A DNA stretch of 64,000 nucleotides from Erythroxylum novogranatense (Eukaryota; Streptophyta; Magnoliopsida; Malpighiales; Erythroxylaceae), in NCBI GenBank assembly GCA_029891385.1, contig CM057231.1, positions 64,401,103 through 64,465,102 on the forward strand, given 5' to 3'. The notes beneath the pieces are model-generated. The model ran no database searches and was not told the DNA's origin. It saw only the letters and a program-made list of their open reading frames with translations. Below, piece after piece: positions 44,380-56,355 of the stretch (positions within the stretch are counted from its first letter, which is position 1; the number at the start of each line of letters is the position of its first letter). A program made the position numbers and the translations under genes.

Positions 44380-46130
44380 GAGATCTGTAACTAAGGGAAG
44401 GCAATAAGACTTTCCCTCATCGACTAAATCTGGTAGGGGTTCCTCTATTGGTCAAGGTTTTGGTGCTCTGGAGTGTCCTCATCGCTCTAAACATCATTGG
44501 GATACATGTAGGAGGGCTATGGGTGCATGTTTTTCGATATGGTAACACTGAGAAATTAATAGCCAATTGTTCTATGAGACAGCCTCATACATCACAAGCT
44601 AGTAGAGAGGTTTCTCATGCATCTGCTAGAAATAGAGGACGTGGTTGAGGTTATGGAAGATCTAGTCAGATTAGAACTAATTCAAGTACTCTTTCAAAGA
44701 CTATTGATCAATTTTTTGTTCCTTTTGCTTTAGCTTGAGCTTATGCTTTAAAAGCTTATGAGGATTAGGACGCACTTGAGGTCATTGCAGGTACTATTTC
44801 TCTTTTTAATTATGAAATACATGCTTTGATTGATCCTAGATCCACTTATTCCTATATCTGTGTTGGATAAATTTTTATAAACAGATGCCTGCAAATCAGT
44901 TAGACTATGACATTTATGTAACAAGTCCTCTAAGTAATAGTGTGTTGGTTAATCAGGTTTATAGAAACTATCTAGTTATGATCCAAGGAAGTGAATATGT
45001 AGCGGATCTAATTGAATTGCCTTTCATGAATTTAATTTGATTTTGGGTATGGACTGGTTATCTAAGCATCAGGAGGTGGTGGACTGTAGTGCTAGGATGA
45101 TTGTGCTTAGGAAGCTTGATCAACTTGAAATGATATTGTATAGTATCTGCACTAGTTCTTTGGCTAGTATGATATCAGCTATGTAAGCTTGAAGGTGCCT
45201 TAGGAAGGGGTATGAAGCTTATCTGGCTTTTTCGATTGATTCTAAGAAGGAAAGTGTTAAATAGTAAGATATTCTAGTGGTAAGTGAATTTCTAGAGGTG
45301 CTTCCTGGAGAATTACCCGGACTCCTTCCTAAAAGGAAAATGGAGTTATCAATTGAAATTATGTATGGCACTGCTCCTATATCCAGAGCATCGTACAGGA
45401 TGGCTCCTATTGAATTAAAGGAGTTGAAGGTTTAGTTGCAGGAGCTACTAGATAAGGTGTTCATTCGACCTAGTGTCTCACCCTAGGGAGACCCAATTCT
45501 ATTTGTTAAGAAGAAAGATGGCACTCTTCGGATGTTCATTGATTACATGTAATTGAATAGAGCCACAGTGAACGATAAGTATTTGCTGCCAAAGATAGAA
45601 GATCTATTTGATCAAGTGAAAGGTGCAGGGGTATTTTCCAAGATAGATCTACGATCAGGGTATTATCAAGTTCAGGTAAAGGATGTGGATGTTCTAAAGA
45701 TTGCATTTAAGACCCGTTATGGACATTATAAATTTCTAGTAATGCCATTCGAGTTAATTAATGCTCTAACGGTATTCATGAATTTGATGAATAAAGTATT
45801 CAGGCTCTACTTATACCAGTTTTTTATGGTTTTCATAGATGATATCCTAAGAATGAGCATGATCATGTTCAACATCTTCAGATTGTGCTACAAACCTGTG
45901 GGAAAAACAATTATACGATAAGTTAAGCAACTATGATTTCTGGCTTCAGGAAATATCTTTTCTAGGACATGTTGTCTCTTCTCAAGGGGCTAGAGTTGAT
46001 CCTAGTAAGAATGAAGAAATTGTTGACTAGAGGCCATTTTGGAATGTGACATAAGTGAGAAGTTTTCTAGGTTTAATAGGTTACTATTCACAGTTTGTGA
46101 AGGGGTTCTCGATGATACATAAAAAAATTG
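44380..46130 (+). pseudogene. Chromovirus-like gag-protease-RT remnant
   Basis: In plus-strand frames: a nucleocapsid knuckle remnant (CPHRSKHHWDTCRRAMGACF, one Cys replaced: FRYG), a protease motif ALIDPRSTYSYI, a connector LILGMDWLSKHQEVVDCSAR, and an RT ([57 protein letters not shown]). Stops and frameshifts are frequent. After ~45900 only fragments such as [23 protein letters not shown] sequence remain, and RNase H and integrase are absent. The oldest-looking coding remnant in the window. Confidence 0.82.
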
Positions 46131-48453
46131 GATGACTAAGCCTATGAGTTAGTGACATTTGGCATAGCTAATGGATCGACATTTGGTAGCATTGGTTGAG
46201 TGACAAGTGACCTAATTGAGTTATGGCATTTGGCAGCATGATAAGAGGACAAATGACTCACTCATATGTTTGCCATGTAGGTCACCCCATGGAAGGACAT
46301 GTTTCCCTTCAAAGTTAGGACACCTTCCAAAGCAAAAGCTGAATCAATACAACTTATTTAGTGTTTTTGTTGCCTTCTCATTACTCTCACCACTGAAACC
46401 TCTCACTCCCTCTCAACTTTTAGAATTTTTGCTTGATTTTAGGTCATCATCACTTGGAATCTTTGCAAGATGCTATGTTAGGGAAGTTAGACCTTGTTAT
46501 CTTCTATGCTGTCTTTTTGGTGCTAAGATTTACACCTTGATCTTGGATGTGTATTAGTTACTTGGAAGGGCTAGGTTAGCTGGATCTTTGGCTTTAGAAT
46601 TTGAAGTTAAATAAGTAAGGGAATTCTAAACTTAATAGCTTGTATTATTACAAGTTCTGTGATGATTGAATTGGTATGGAATATGTGTTGAATTGATAAT
46701 ACAATGAGATCTGGAACATGATGTTTGTTTGATAGGTTTTGCTATAAATTTTGTGACATGATAGACAAAGGTTTGTGAGCTAATAATTGAGCAATTTTGA
46801 GTTAAAATTGGATATGGAATTGATGAGGAATTGGCATATAATTGAGGTATATTTGAAAGATGATTTAGGGATTATAATATTGGTGTTTTAAAGTTTAGAA
46901 AGAAGATGTTTGGATATGGATTTGCAGGAAAATAGTCAGGCCACAATCGTGGCACTCATCCCATGATCATGGGCAGATTTATTAGCTTCTGTCACAATTG
47001 CGGGAATGCACCCCACGATCGTGGACAAGGCCTTAACATGGTAATCTTTTTTTTAATGTAATTTTTGAACCATATTAGGATAATATACCTTACATTGGTA
47101 TAATTGAAGTTGATTTGGGTTTCTAATGAACCTAATTTAATGTAAGATTAGTTAGGTAAAGGTTGAATACGGTTTGGATTGTTAACTGAGGTAATAATTT
47201 AAGGAAGGTTCTTTTGATATCAAAGTGTCTTAATTGGAACTTATAAGTTATTAAAGAAATGAAGTACACTTATGAACACAAATGTTATTTATATGATATA
47301 AGTGATGTGTTAATTATGAATGTTTGTGAATTGGGAACTAAGGTGAGTAAAAGTAAAATGTAATTACTTAATGTATCCATTGGTTCATCATTGCAAATGC
47401 TTCTGTTTATAAGGCTTGTTGAGTTTGATCAAATATGAATGAATATGTTCAAGTTGAGCAAAATGGAATAAAGTCATATGTTTTGCAATATAGCTTTTAC
47501 TTGAGGATTTTGAAATGTAAAATCCTTCGTTTTAAAATTGGAAAGTCCTAGTTGTGGGTAAAATAGGTATGTCTAGAAGGGTCTGCAGCTGCTCTTGTAA
47601 CTTGACACTACGACGTCCCCTGATTTTGAGATATAAGTCTCTTCTGTTTTGTGATACCGATCATGGTATCTTCTATTATGGTCCTGTTACTCACTTCTGT
47701 AAAAAGGATTAGCAGTTTAATCTATTTGTGTTATGATATATTATACGCTCTAATGTAAGCTAAGTTCTATTTTGAAACAAGATAAGTTCTGATTTGATAC
47801 AAGACATATCCTGATTTGATATAAGTTATATTATGATCTGAAAGTACTATATCCTTTTCTATTGCTTGTACATTTTGTTCTGATATTTAAATGTTTTGTT
47901 CTGTATTGATGAATCATATTATGTTCTAAGACACATAATGTTTAGATTACTCTTTAATATGAACAATTAAAGATTGCTTGTGATATGATATGATTCTTTA
48001 CATGTGAATGCTAGATGACTGTTAGAGGCAGTCGCCAGTTTATATCTTATTTAGTTGTTCCCTACTAAGCTATATGCTTTGCATGGTGATTTTGCCTCCA
48101 TGTAGGTTCTAATAAGAAGGTTTAAAGACTGGGACAAAGATAACCATAGTGGCTAAAAAGAAGATTTTTTTTTTGGAAATGTTCAGTTCGTTTTTGTTTT
48201 GTACTCATTATGATGAGACCCTTTTGAATTTTGTGTATATAGTTTGTAATAACTATAATACAAGTTGACTTTTGAATTTATGGCATGTATTTTGATATTT
48301 ATACAATGTGTATAAGGTTAACTGTTGTCAAGAACAAATGAAATTTAGTATATGTTTGCATGAGTTTCTTGAAAAACTTGGAATGCTATGGATTATTTAG
48401 TTTTGTTTTGTGTGGCACCTGTATATCCTCTTAGGGGTTATATGGGTGTTACA
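46131..48453 (+). repeat. LTR-like block ending GGGTGTTACA
   Basis: Non-coding. It follows the RT remnant directly and ends ...GGGGTTATATGGGTGTTACA, a chromovirus LTR terminus of the TGTAACACCC type. It includes palindromes at 46941-47024 and GAGATATAAGTCTC (~47629). The start is not definable, so it may be a truncated or solo LTR. Confidence 0.5.
46941..47030. repeat. Palindromic dimer: CCCATGATCATGGG and CCACGATCGTGG
   Basis: CCACAATCGTGG (near-palindrome, 46941-46952), CCCATGATCATGGG (perfect, 46960-46973) and CCACGATCGTGG (perfect, 47013-47024) lie within 85 bp. They look like two ~40-bp related half units. Confidence 0.9.
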
Positions 48454-49257
48454 ATTTTTATATGATAAAAATATTTCATTTTGAGGAATGAAGCATCCCA
48501 AAATGATTTTGCTCAAATTAAGATTTTCGGAAAAAAAAATTAGATGTCAAATTTGCCATTTTTAGCATCTCAATGGTGTTTCAGTTATCTTGATAATTTT
48601 TGGGTCATTCAAAATTATTATGATGAACTTGAAACAACCTATAGATGCATGGAATGATGATTTGATGTTTTGAAAATTTTGGAAAATCTTGGAAATTAAT
48701 TTTGAATTAATTAAGTAGAGTATTATTTTCTAGTAAAACCAAAAATTGGCATGTGATACAAAATTAAACTGTTTAATTTCGATATCAAATATTCAATTTT
48801 AAGGTGAATTAATTTCTAGAATTAAGAGTTTAATTTAAATTAGTTAATATTAAATTCTGAACCAAAATGACATATAAGATTAAATTTAGCCAAGATAACA
48901 CTTGGGAAGAAATTTGATTCAAGAGTTGAATCAAGTTCCAAAGTGTAGGATCCATAACTTATCACAACGAATTTTGATGTATTTAATTTTATGCATTAAA
49001 GGATGCATGTTAGGAGTATGAGTGGACTTGTATGATGGATGGTTATGGACTTAAGCCCAATATGATCAGGGTGTCTACAACATGCCATATAGTTTATAGT
49101 AACTATATATATAAATGATATATATAAGACCATCCTAGCTAGATGAGACCTAAGTAGAAACCCATCACTTAGAAAATTAAAACTAATCCCTTCCATTAAT
49201 ATGGTGAGAACTAGAGTTCTTTTAGAGCTAGGGTTGTTAGGCAAACCCAAGCCTACT
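48454..49257 (+). repeat. Fragment related to the Copia leader
   Basis: Non-coding, AT-rich. The right part (49195-49257) read in reverse, CTTGGGTTTGCCTAACAACC then AAGAACTCTAGTTCTCACCA then TATTAATGGAAGGGATTAGT, aligns with 8487-8560 of the Copia leader (CTTGGGTTTACCCAACAACC, AAGAACTCTAGTTCTTACCA). TATATGGCATG also recurs at 49079-49090 in reverse. I saw no coding or LTR parts of that family here. Confidence 0.55.
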
Positions 49258-50105
49258 TGATATGTATTTAATTGTTAATACCTTTAATCATTTACACTTA
49301 GCGATTAATGACTTGAAAATGCTTAAAATACTCACTTTAATTCATTTATGATTTTAAGTACAATTTGGAAGCAACGAAATTAAAGTGAGTCGAAAACACT
49401 GCATTTAGGCCATTTTCTGAAGATCAATACTCACTTGTCTTCATGGAGTGAGACAAAGAAAATTAAAAGAGAAGAAAAATGAAGACAAGAAGAAAAGAAC
49501 GTAAGTTGCATAGATTGTGTGGAAATTTCATGCATATATTTATGTGAATTAATGGCCATACAAGTTAGTATTCAATTAATGGACAAAGGAAGGCATTAGA
49601 ATAAGTTTAAAATGACATGCAAGCAATTAGAAATAGAAGCAAAATGACGTAGGAAGGTGGGAGTAGTCCAACCCAAAGTAGAAGGAAGCTAGCATTAAAT
49701 GCTAGCATCGCTGGCATTTAACGCGTGACATGAAATGCTAGCATTGCATGTGTAAATGCAAAGTTCAATAGAGAAAGGAGTGAGGCTTTTAAAATGGAGG
49801 CATAAACAGTAGATGGCCCAAGATGTTTATTTCGTCAAACCAGTGAATAGTGAGCTGGAGAATAGTGAGTAGCGTGAACTAGGTTTAGTAAACAAAAGAG
49901 AGAGGTGCGACAGAAGAGAGCTAAAGGCATCTTTAGTGGGGCAAGTTTTATGGGGGCTAAAGCATTTTCTTGGGAGAGACTTATGAAGGACTAGACATCT
50001 CGACACCAGTTCAGAGGTGTCACCAACGTCGAAGACCTGGGTTAAGCATTTCTTTCATATTTTTGTTGTTTCTTTCTCTTTTATTGAATCGATTGTCTTA
50101 TCCTA
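49258..50105 (+). repeat. Left LTR-like repeat of the coding-free element
   Basis: The coordinates cover only the part comparable with the truncated right copy; the true LTR end lies beyond 50105 but cannot be placed. Shared landmarks: CTCACTTTAATT, GAGTCGAAAACA, CCATTTTC..AAG, GACAAAGAAAATTAAAAGA, AGTGAATAGTGAGCTGGAGAA, TTTCATATTTTTGTTGTTTC. Confidence 0.65.
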
Positions 50106-51652
50106 GGCATATTTTATATGCATGTGTGTTTTTGAATTTGTTTGTTTTACTTGTTTTAAGTTTTCAATCAAAATGAGAGAGAATAAAACAAATGAAACAA
50201 ACATTTTCTCATTTTCTATTGCTTATGGGATTATATGGTCATGATTAAAGTGTGAATTGACTAAAAAATTTTATAACAACTTAGCATGTATTTTTATACT
50301 TGTGATTAGTCAATATGCATTATCTTTAGAAGAGTAGTGACTAGTGGTAGACAAAGTCGATGAGATTTTAAGCCTTATTTGATTAACACATTCACATCAA
50401 TTTCATTGTGTTTTGATAATGTGTGACCTTCATAACATGTACATCCTGATTTTACCTTAAATTTCTATTCAAGACCACATTTTGATCACTTGAGTTAACA
50501 TGGAAATGATTAGGCATTTTTATTTCATAAGCTACATTAGTTAAACAACCTACCTCATTACCATGATTTTTCCCTTGTTAAGCCCCCTTTGTGCCATATT
50601 AGCCTTTCTTTTTGTATCAACCATATTACATGCTTTATACTTAACCAAATGTCCTACTTAAGCTATAAAGCTAGTGGAACATTAATGATTGCAGAGTTTT
50701 TTGGATGTACAAAAGTGTAAGTGTGGGGTGTACATATATATGGGTTGGTTAATGTTAGGATGCGTTGTTATGTCTTATCATTGAAATTCCCAGGTTGATG
50801 TAGTTTATTTTATTTTTTATAAGGAAAAGAAAGAAAGAAAAGAGAAAAGAAAAAATAAAAATAAAAAGAGAAGAAAATAAAAAAGAAAGAAAGAAGAAAA
50901 GAAAAAGATTTTTTGTTTAAATAAATGTATCGAGGACGAAGTCTATATGAGTTTACAAAGTTATTCATAATTAATGCATCTGCCTAGAGTTGTAATGAAT
51001 ATGTTATTTGAGTATGTTGAATATGAGTTAGATGTTGGCTTGGAAGATTCACTCTTGTAGTTTTAATGTATTGTTGGCATAAATTGTATGAGTGATTAAT
51101 TCGAATTGGTATATGCTTCATGTGGTTGGTGTGAGAGAGTTGAATGGGGTTGTGAAATATAAATGTTGCATTATTCATAGCTGATGATACCCATTTTTTG
51201 ATGAGTGTTGCTTTATTTCACTAGCTTAATGATTTTTATGCTACTTGACCTAAATACATCTCACCTTACCTTTGCTTACTTTACAACCCTAAAAAGTTTT
51301 TTGATTCATTATTTTACATATGAATTATAGTGGTGAAAAAATGAAATGATATGCAAAGTTAAGGATTATCATGATCATGAATGGTGTTAAGTGTACCTAT
51401 AGATATATTTTACTCAAACACATTTTCCAATTCTACCATTAGATTGCTCGATTTTAAAATTTATTGAATGTTGATTGGTTATGAGTAGAAGCATTGAATG
51501 TTGAATTCTTACTATGATTTTTAAAAATCATTTATCTTTGGCTATGATTATATAGTGTTCGAAAATATAAAAATTGAGTCAATGTTTTAGGTCAATGAGC
51601 TTAATTTTGATATTTTGCCTAAGGACGATCAAAAACTAAGTGTGGGACAAAT

Positions 51653-52429
51653 TGATGTGTGTTTAATTGTTGATACATTTAATCATTTACAATTAGCAAT
51701 TAATGATACGAAGATGTTTAAGATACTCACTTTAATTTATGTATGAATCTAGGTAATATTTAGAAGAAAAGAAATTAAAGTGAGTCGAAAACATGACATT
51801 TGGGCCATTTTCCAAAGAACAATACTCACTTGTATTCATGGTGTGAGACAAAGAAAATTAAAAGAAAAGAAAAATGAAGAAGAAAAGAATGTGAGTTGCA
51901 TATATTGCGCGTATAAATTTCATGTATATATTCATGTGAATTAATGACCATGCAAGTTAGTAATTCAATTAACGAAAAAAGGAAGGCATTACCAGAAGCT
52001 TAAAACGACATGCAAACAGTTGGATATAGGAGCAAAATGACGTGGGAAGGTGGGAGCAGTCCAGCCCAAAAAAGAAGGAAGCTAGCATTAAACTTTAGTA
52101 TTACATGCATACACTTTGTTAAACATAACATTCAATAGACAAAGAAGCGAGGATTTTAAAACGAAAGCATGAATAGTAGGTGGTCCAAGATGTTTATTCA
52201 TCAAATCAGTGAATAGTGAGCTGGAGAAGAGCGAGTAGCGTTAAATAGGTTTAGCAAACATAAGAGAGAGGGTGATAGAAGAGAGTTAAAGGGGTCTTCG
52301 GTGCGGCAATTTTTAGGGGGCTGGAGCATTTTCTTGGGGGGTGACATCAACACCAATGAACCGAGTTAAGCATTTCTTTCATATTTTTGTTGTTTCTTTC
52401 TCTCTTATTGAATTGATTGTGTTATCCTA
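51653..52429 (+). repeat. Right LTR-like repeat (truncated)
   Basis: 777 bp matching 49258-50105, with small deletions. The last five bases TCCTA (52425-52429) are the probable left copy of the target duplication for the inserted Tekay-like element; the left repeat reads TCCTAGGCAT at the same place. Confidence 0.65.
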
Positions 52430-54956
52430 TGTTAGGCCCCAAATTTATATTTATTTTATTAAACATGAATTAATTAATGTGGTTTTGCTAGATAAATTTT
52501 TTTTTTTTGAGTTTAATTAACAGGTCAATGATTGGAGGATTTTATTGCTTAGATTGATGGAATTAGGAGTAATAAATGGAGAAATTAAGATTAAGTTAGA
52601 GTATAGTATGGTGTAAGTTAAATTGAAGAAGTAAAAGTGTATAAGGGCAAAAATGGAAGATCACTTAAGTTTGAGAGGCTAAGGCATTACATGGAAGGGC
52701 ATAATGGACTTTGCTTATGCATTTAGAGTATAAGTGATAGAAGTAAATTGTATTCTTGTATGTTAGAGAAGCAAAATCTTAGAAGAGAGGAAGAAGAAGA
52801 GAAAAAGAGAAAAAGCTAGGGTTTTAGGAAATCTTGAATAACTTGAAGACTTTGAGGCTAAAACAAGAAAGTATAAGCATTAACCTTTCTTGATTGTTGG
52901 ATGAAGCATAGCTAAGGCTAGTTAGAAGTGAAAACATGGTTGAATGTGTGTAGGAAGTTGTAGATGAATAGTTTGTAAAAATGTTTAATCTTTTGGTTAA
53001 TGATTAAGAGTGGATCATGAATTGGTTTGTGAATGATTTTGGGATGAAAATGAAGTAGAAAAGATGGGTTTGTGTTAATTTGGATTGTATATGAAAGAGG
53101 GGAAGTGAAAGGATAGAAAATGTAGCAAAATGGGTCGTCGGTGTGGGTTTCTGGAGACTTTAGCCGTAGCGAAATCCTGACTTCGCCGCGGTGAAGCCCA
53201 TTTTTCTGCACTGATATGTTTTGATATTTTAGCCATAACGTTTTGTGTAGATGTCCAAATGAGATAATTTTTGATTTGGTGTCAATTAGAGACATAGGGA
53301 TACAAATTTTTGATTTGGTGTAAATTTCAATCTCTAATAATCTCAATTTTTGTATGGAAGTTAAGCATTTTTTTTCAACTTTAGAAATAGTCCAAATATT
53401 TTAGGTATGACTTTCCAATTCCTAAATCAAATTGAATGGAATTTTGGTTATTGTTTAAGGAAATAAAGTGGGGCAAGAGAGGCAAGAGAAAATGCATTCT
53501 CAAGCAAGTTTATAAGCAAAGAATCCAAGGTGGGTACATATTCATAATAGAGTAAATAAGCCACTCATTGTTTTCTTTGAATCAAGGAAGCAAAATGATT
53601 TCAATTACATCATAGATGTTGCATTTATTGGCTTCTTGATTGTATTGTGAAATTGTTATATGTTTACATGAATTGTGTTGATGATTGATGAAAAGACTTT
53701 GAAAAGGATTTCTCTTTGAAAATATACATGTTTATGAAATCATGTTTTCAAAAATGGTTTCCAAAATATATCAAGTTTATGACAAGCAAGTTTTCAAGAA
53801 AATGTGCCATTTTGGGTAACAAGTTCACAAGATTTCGAAATCTATGTGTTATGTGGGATTAGGGTAGTCCCTCAAAAACCATCACGTGCACGTTGACCCA
53901 AGTATAGGCTTCTCCCGCCCGCCCACTAGTAGTATGGAGCTCCCTCAAGGACTCCCTCATGAATTTACGGCTACGTAGGGCCATTATATGGGAATATGTA
54001 GTGCGGCATGAATATGGAATTACCCAAACCATTCTGATGTGCTTATGTGCTTTTGATCTATTGACAAGTTGATGCATAAATGATGTAAAATTTGTCATGA
54101 ATTGTTTGATGATATTTTCCTATGAAATTACTTTGGTTTCGAAAATGCAAAATGGCAATGAGTTTTTGAAATTGGTTTTTGCTTGTTTCTCGATTATAAA
54201 TCTGTTACCCAGGAGCGTTAAGCTCACCCCCTTATCCATCCCGTCTTCAGGTGAAGAGCAAGCGATCGAGTAGTTAAGCGAGTCAAGGCATCACTCCCTT
54301 TAGTTAGATTTTTGGGTTTTTAAGCTAGTTTTTGTAAAGTAAGGCTTTAGTTGCATTTCGAGAAATTCTACTCTTGTAAATGATGTATTTTTTGGTTATG
54401 TTATAATGTGGCTTGAAATGCCTATTAAAGCTTTATAAAACTCTCACTTTTGATATTAATGATATATATGTTTGGATTTGTTTATGAATTTTCATGTTTT
54501 TGCAAAGTATTTGGATTTTGAGAAATTTTATGTGATTATGTTTAAGTTCATTTTGTTTTGGATTTGAATTGAGGATGGTTGTTGGGAAATTTCTGGCTGC
54601 ATTTAGTAGAATCAATGTTGGGGTGGAGTAGTTGAAAGGGTTTAAGTTGCATTAAATGAGGTACGTAAATTTTGGGTTTTTGGTTCTGCTTTAGGGTTTT
54701 CGCCGCGGCAAAGGAAATGGTTCGCTGCGGCATAATTAACCCGATGCTCTTTATTTTCACTGGCCCAAAATTCCCGAGAGGCCCAGGGTATTTTTCTTAC
54801 ATGGCTTCACCGCGATGAAGCCACATTTCGCCGCGGCGATGCCCGCCTTTGCTTTCGAAAGATTTGCCTTTTTATTTTAAAATTTCCAAGCCTCCCTCCA
54901 CGTTTAAGTTTCACGATCCCATGTCCAATGATGGGCTCCGAAAATGAGGTCCAACA
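52430..54956 (+). repeat. Tekay-like element 1, 5' LTR
   Basis: 2527 bp, TGTTAGGCCCCAAAT ... AAATGAGGTCCAACA. Contains the CACGTGCACGTTGACC island (53884-53899), the AAGCTCACCCCCTTATCC ... TCTTCAGGT block (~54211-54250), and CCGCGG-centred motifs such as CTTCGCCGCGGTGAAG (53181-53196), TTCGCCGCGGCAA (~54699) and TTCGCCGCGGCGA (~54827). The start matches 59202-59279 with few changes. Confidence 0.88.
53884..53935. promoter_or_regulatory. Conserved CACGTGCACGTTGACC island (element 1 LTR)
   Basis: CACGTGCACGTTGACC is identical to 26913-26928 although the neighbouring LTR sequence is clearly different. It is followed by GGCTTCTCCCGCCCGCC, similar to the downstream part of the other copies. Confidence 0.65.
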
Positions 54957-54961
54957 TGTTA

Positions 54962-54973
54962 TGGTATCAGAGC
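54962..54973 (+). other. Primer-binding site (initiator tRNA-Met), element 1
   Basis: TGGTATCAGAGC, five bases after the LTR end CCAACA. Perfect match to the standard plant tRNA-iMet primer site. Confidence 0.92.
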
Positions 54974-55185
54974 GACTAGGTTTAGGTCCGAGTGTAGGAT
55001 TAGGTTTAAGCATGAATTGGGTAGGTTAGGACATTAAATGAATATGCATTGTTTTAAATGAATAATTTGCATTGTTTTAAATTGTTTTACATTATTGAAA
55101 TTGATTTATACAATTTGAACTGTTTTACATACTTTGAAAATTTTTTGCATGAACTAAATGTTTTCAATGGTTTTATATTGAAGGA

Positions 55186-56326
55186 ATGAAAATGTCACCT
55201 CGAAAGAGAGCTCGAGGAGCTATGACTCGATCTCATTCTCACCAAGGAAGCACGGATGAATCATATATCCCGCAAGATGTTGGGACACACTTTGCTCCTA
55301 ATTCAGAGGCACCCAATGTGTAGCATGAAGTGCCACCGCCTCCACCACCTATGCCTCAAGTAAACCCTCTAGATCCACGGTTCTTTCAAGCCTTTGCCCA
55401 GGCTTTCACTTATGTCATGGGTCAAGGGTCGCAAGTGCCGACTCCAGTTCCAATAGATAGGAGCAAGCAGTATGATAAGCTCCGCAAGTTTGGAGCTATA
55501 GACTTTAATGGCACTACCAATCCGAAGGAGGTTGAAACATGGTTGAAGAGGACTGAGAGGGTTCTGCTTCAGATAAAGTGCAATGATGAAGAGAAATTGG
55601 ATTATGCAGTTAGCTTACTGCAAAGGGATGCACTTCATTGGAGGGAATCAATTCCCCACAGTCAGGTTATGCTTTTGGTGTTGACATGGAGAGATTTTGT
55701 GGAAGTGTTTAGAAAGAAGTACCTCTCCAGGGTTTATGTACAAGAGAAGGCTAGGGAGTTTTTGAACCTCACACAGAGGGACATGAGTGTGAGTGAGTAT
55801 CAATTGAAGTTCACTCAGCTTTCCTGATATGAAGCCAACATTGTGGTGAATGAGGAAGACAAGTGACGCAAGTTCAAGGGAGGTCTTCACTTGGGGATTA
55901 AGGAGAAAGTCCTGATCCACAACTTCTACGACTACTAGCAATTGGTAGATGCTGCACTTCAGGCTAAAAAACTGGAAAATATAAGAAATGAAGTAAGCAA
56001 GAAGAGGAAGAATAGGGAGCAGTCTTTTAAGAAAGGGATGAGTGCTCCAATGCTTGAGAGGAGTATTAAGAGTTATCACACGCAGAGTGAAGTGGGAAGC
56101 AGTGGCTCTACCAAGAACAAGCAGGCAAAGGCAGTTTCAGGGCAAGCCTCAAATGTGGGACGCATTGGAAGGACAGGGAGGAGTAGATACACAAACCCCC
56201 AATTTGAGCATTGCAGGAAACTTCACCAAGGAGAGTGCTTCAAATTACTTGGAGCCTGTTTTCGATGCGGGGAGAAGAGACATATGATTAGATACTATCC
56301 CCAGGTACCAAGGCAAGAGGGATCGT
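55186..56326 (+). pseudogene. Tekay-like element 1 gag (broken)
   Basis: Start ATG at 55186: MKMSPRKRARGAMTRSHSHQ, typical basic opening; stop at ~55321. The longest open part (55330-55827) has PPPPPPMPQVNPLDPRFFQA then the capsid region FGAIDFNGTTNPKEVETWLK and LDYAVSLLQRDALHW. Further stops near 55827, 55865 and 55937 precede ALQAKKLENIRNE and the knuckle CFRCGEKRHMIRYY, where the last Cys is replaced by Tyr. Gag would form the particle and bind RNA. Not functional as read. Confidence 0.88.
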
Positions 56327-56355
56327 AGTTTTAAGCCTCGAGGAGAGCAGAAATA

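Larger units (their letters stand above)
49258..52429 (+). mobile_element. Coding-free LTR element interrupted by Tekay-like insertion
   Basis: Two direct repeats start TGATATGTATTTAATTG (49258) and TGATGTGTGTTTAATTG (51653) and match for ~0.8 kb; a polypurine tract AAGTGTGGGACAAAT precedes the second. Between them (~50200-51652) there is no gag or pol, only AT-rich sequence and a purine-rich run (50819-50912). This fits a non-autonomous element, with purine tract and LTR start of the same type as the Athila-like element. The second LTR is cut at 52429 by the next element. Confidence 0.65.

Noticed and set aside
50819..50912. Purine run as a polypurine tract marking an LTR edge
   Set aside because: No LTR start follows it; the tract next to the right repeat at 51637-51652 is a better candidate.
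52918..53346. 142-codon minus-strand ORF
   Set aside because: Lies wholly within the element 1 LTR, with no recognisable domain.
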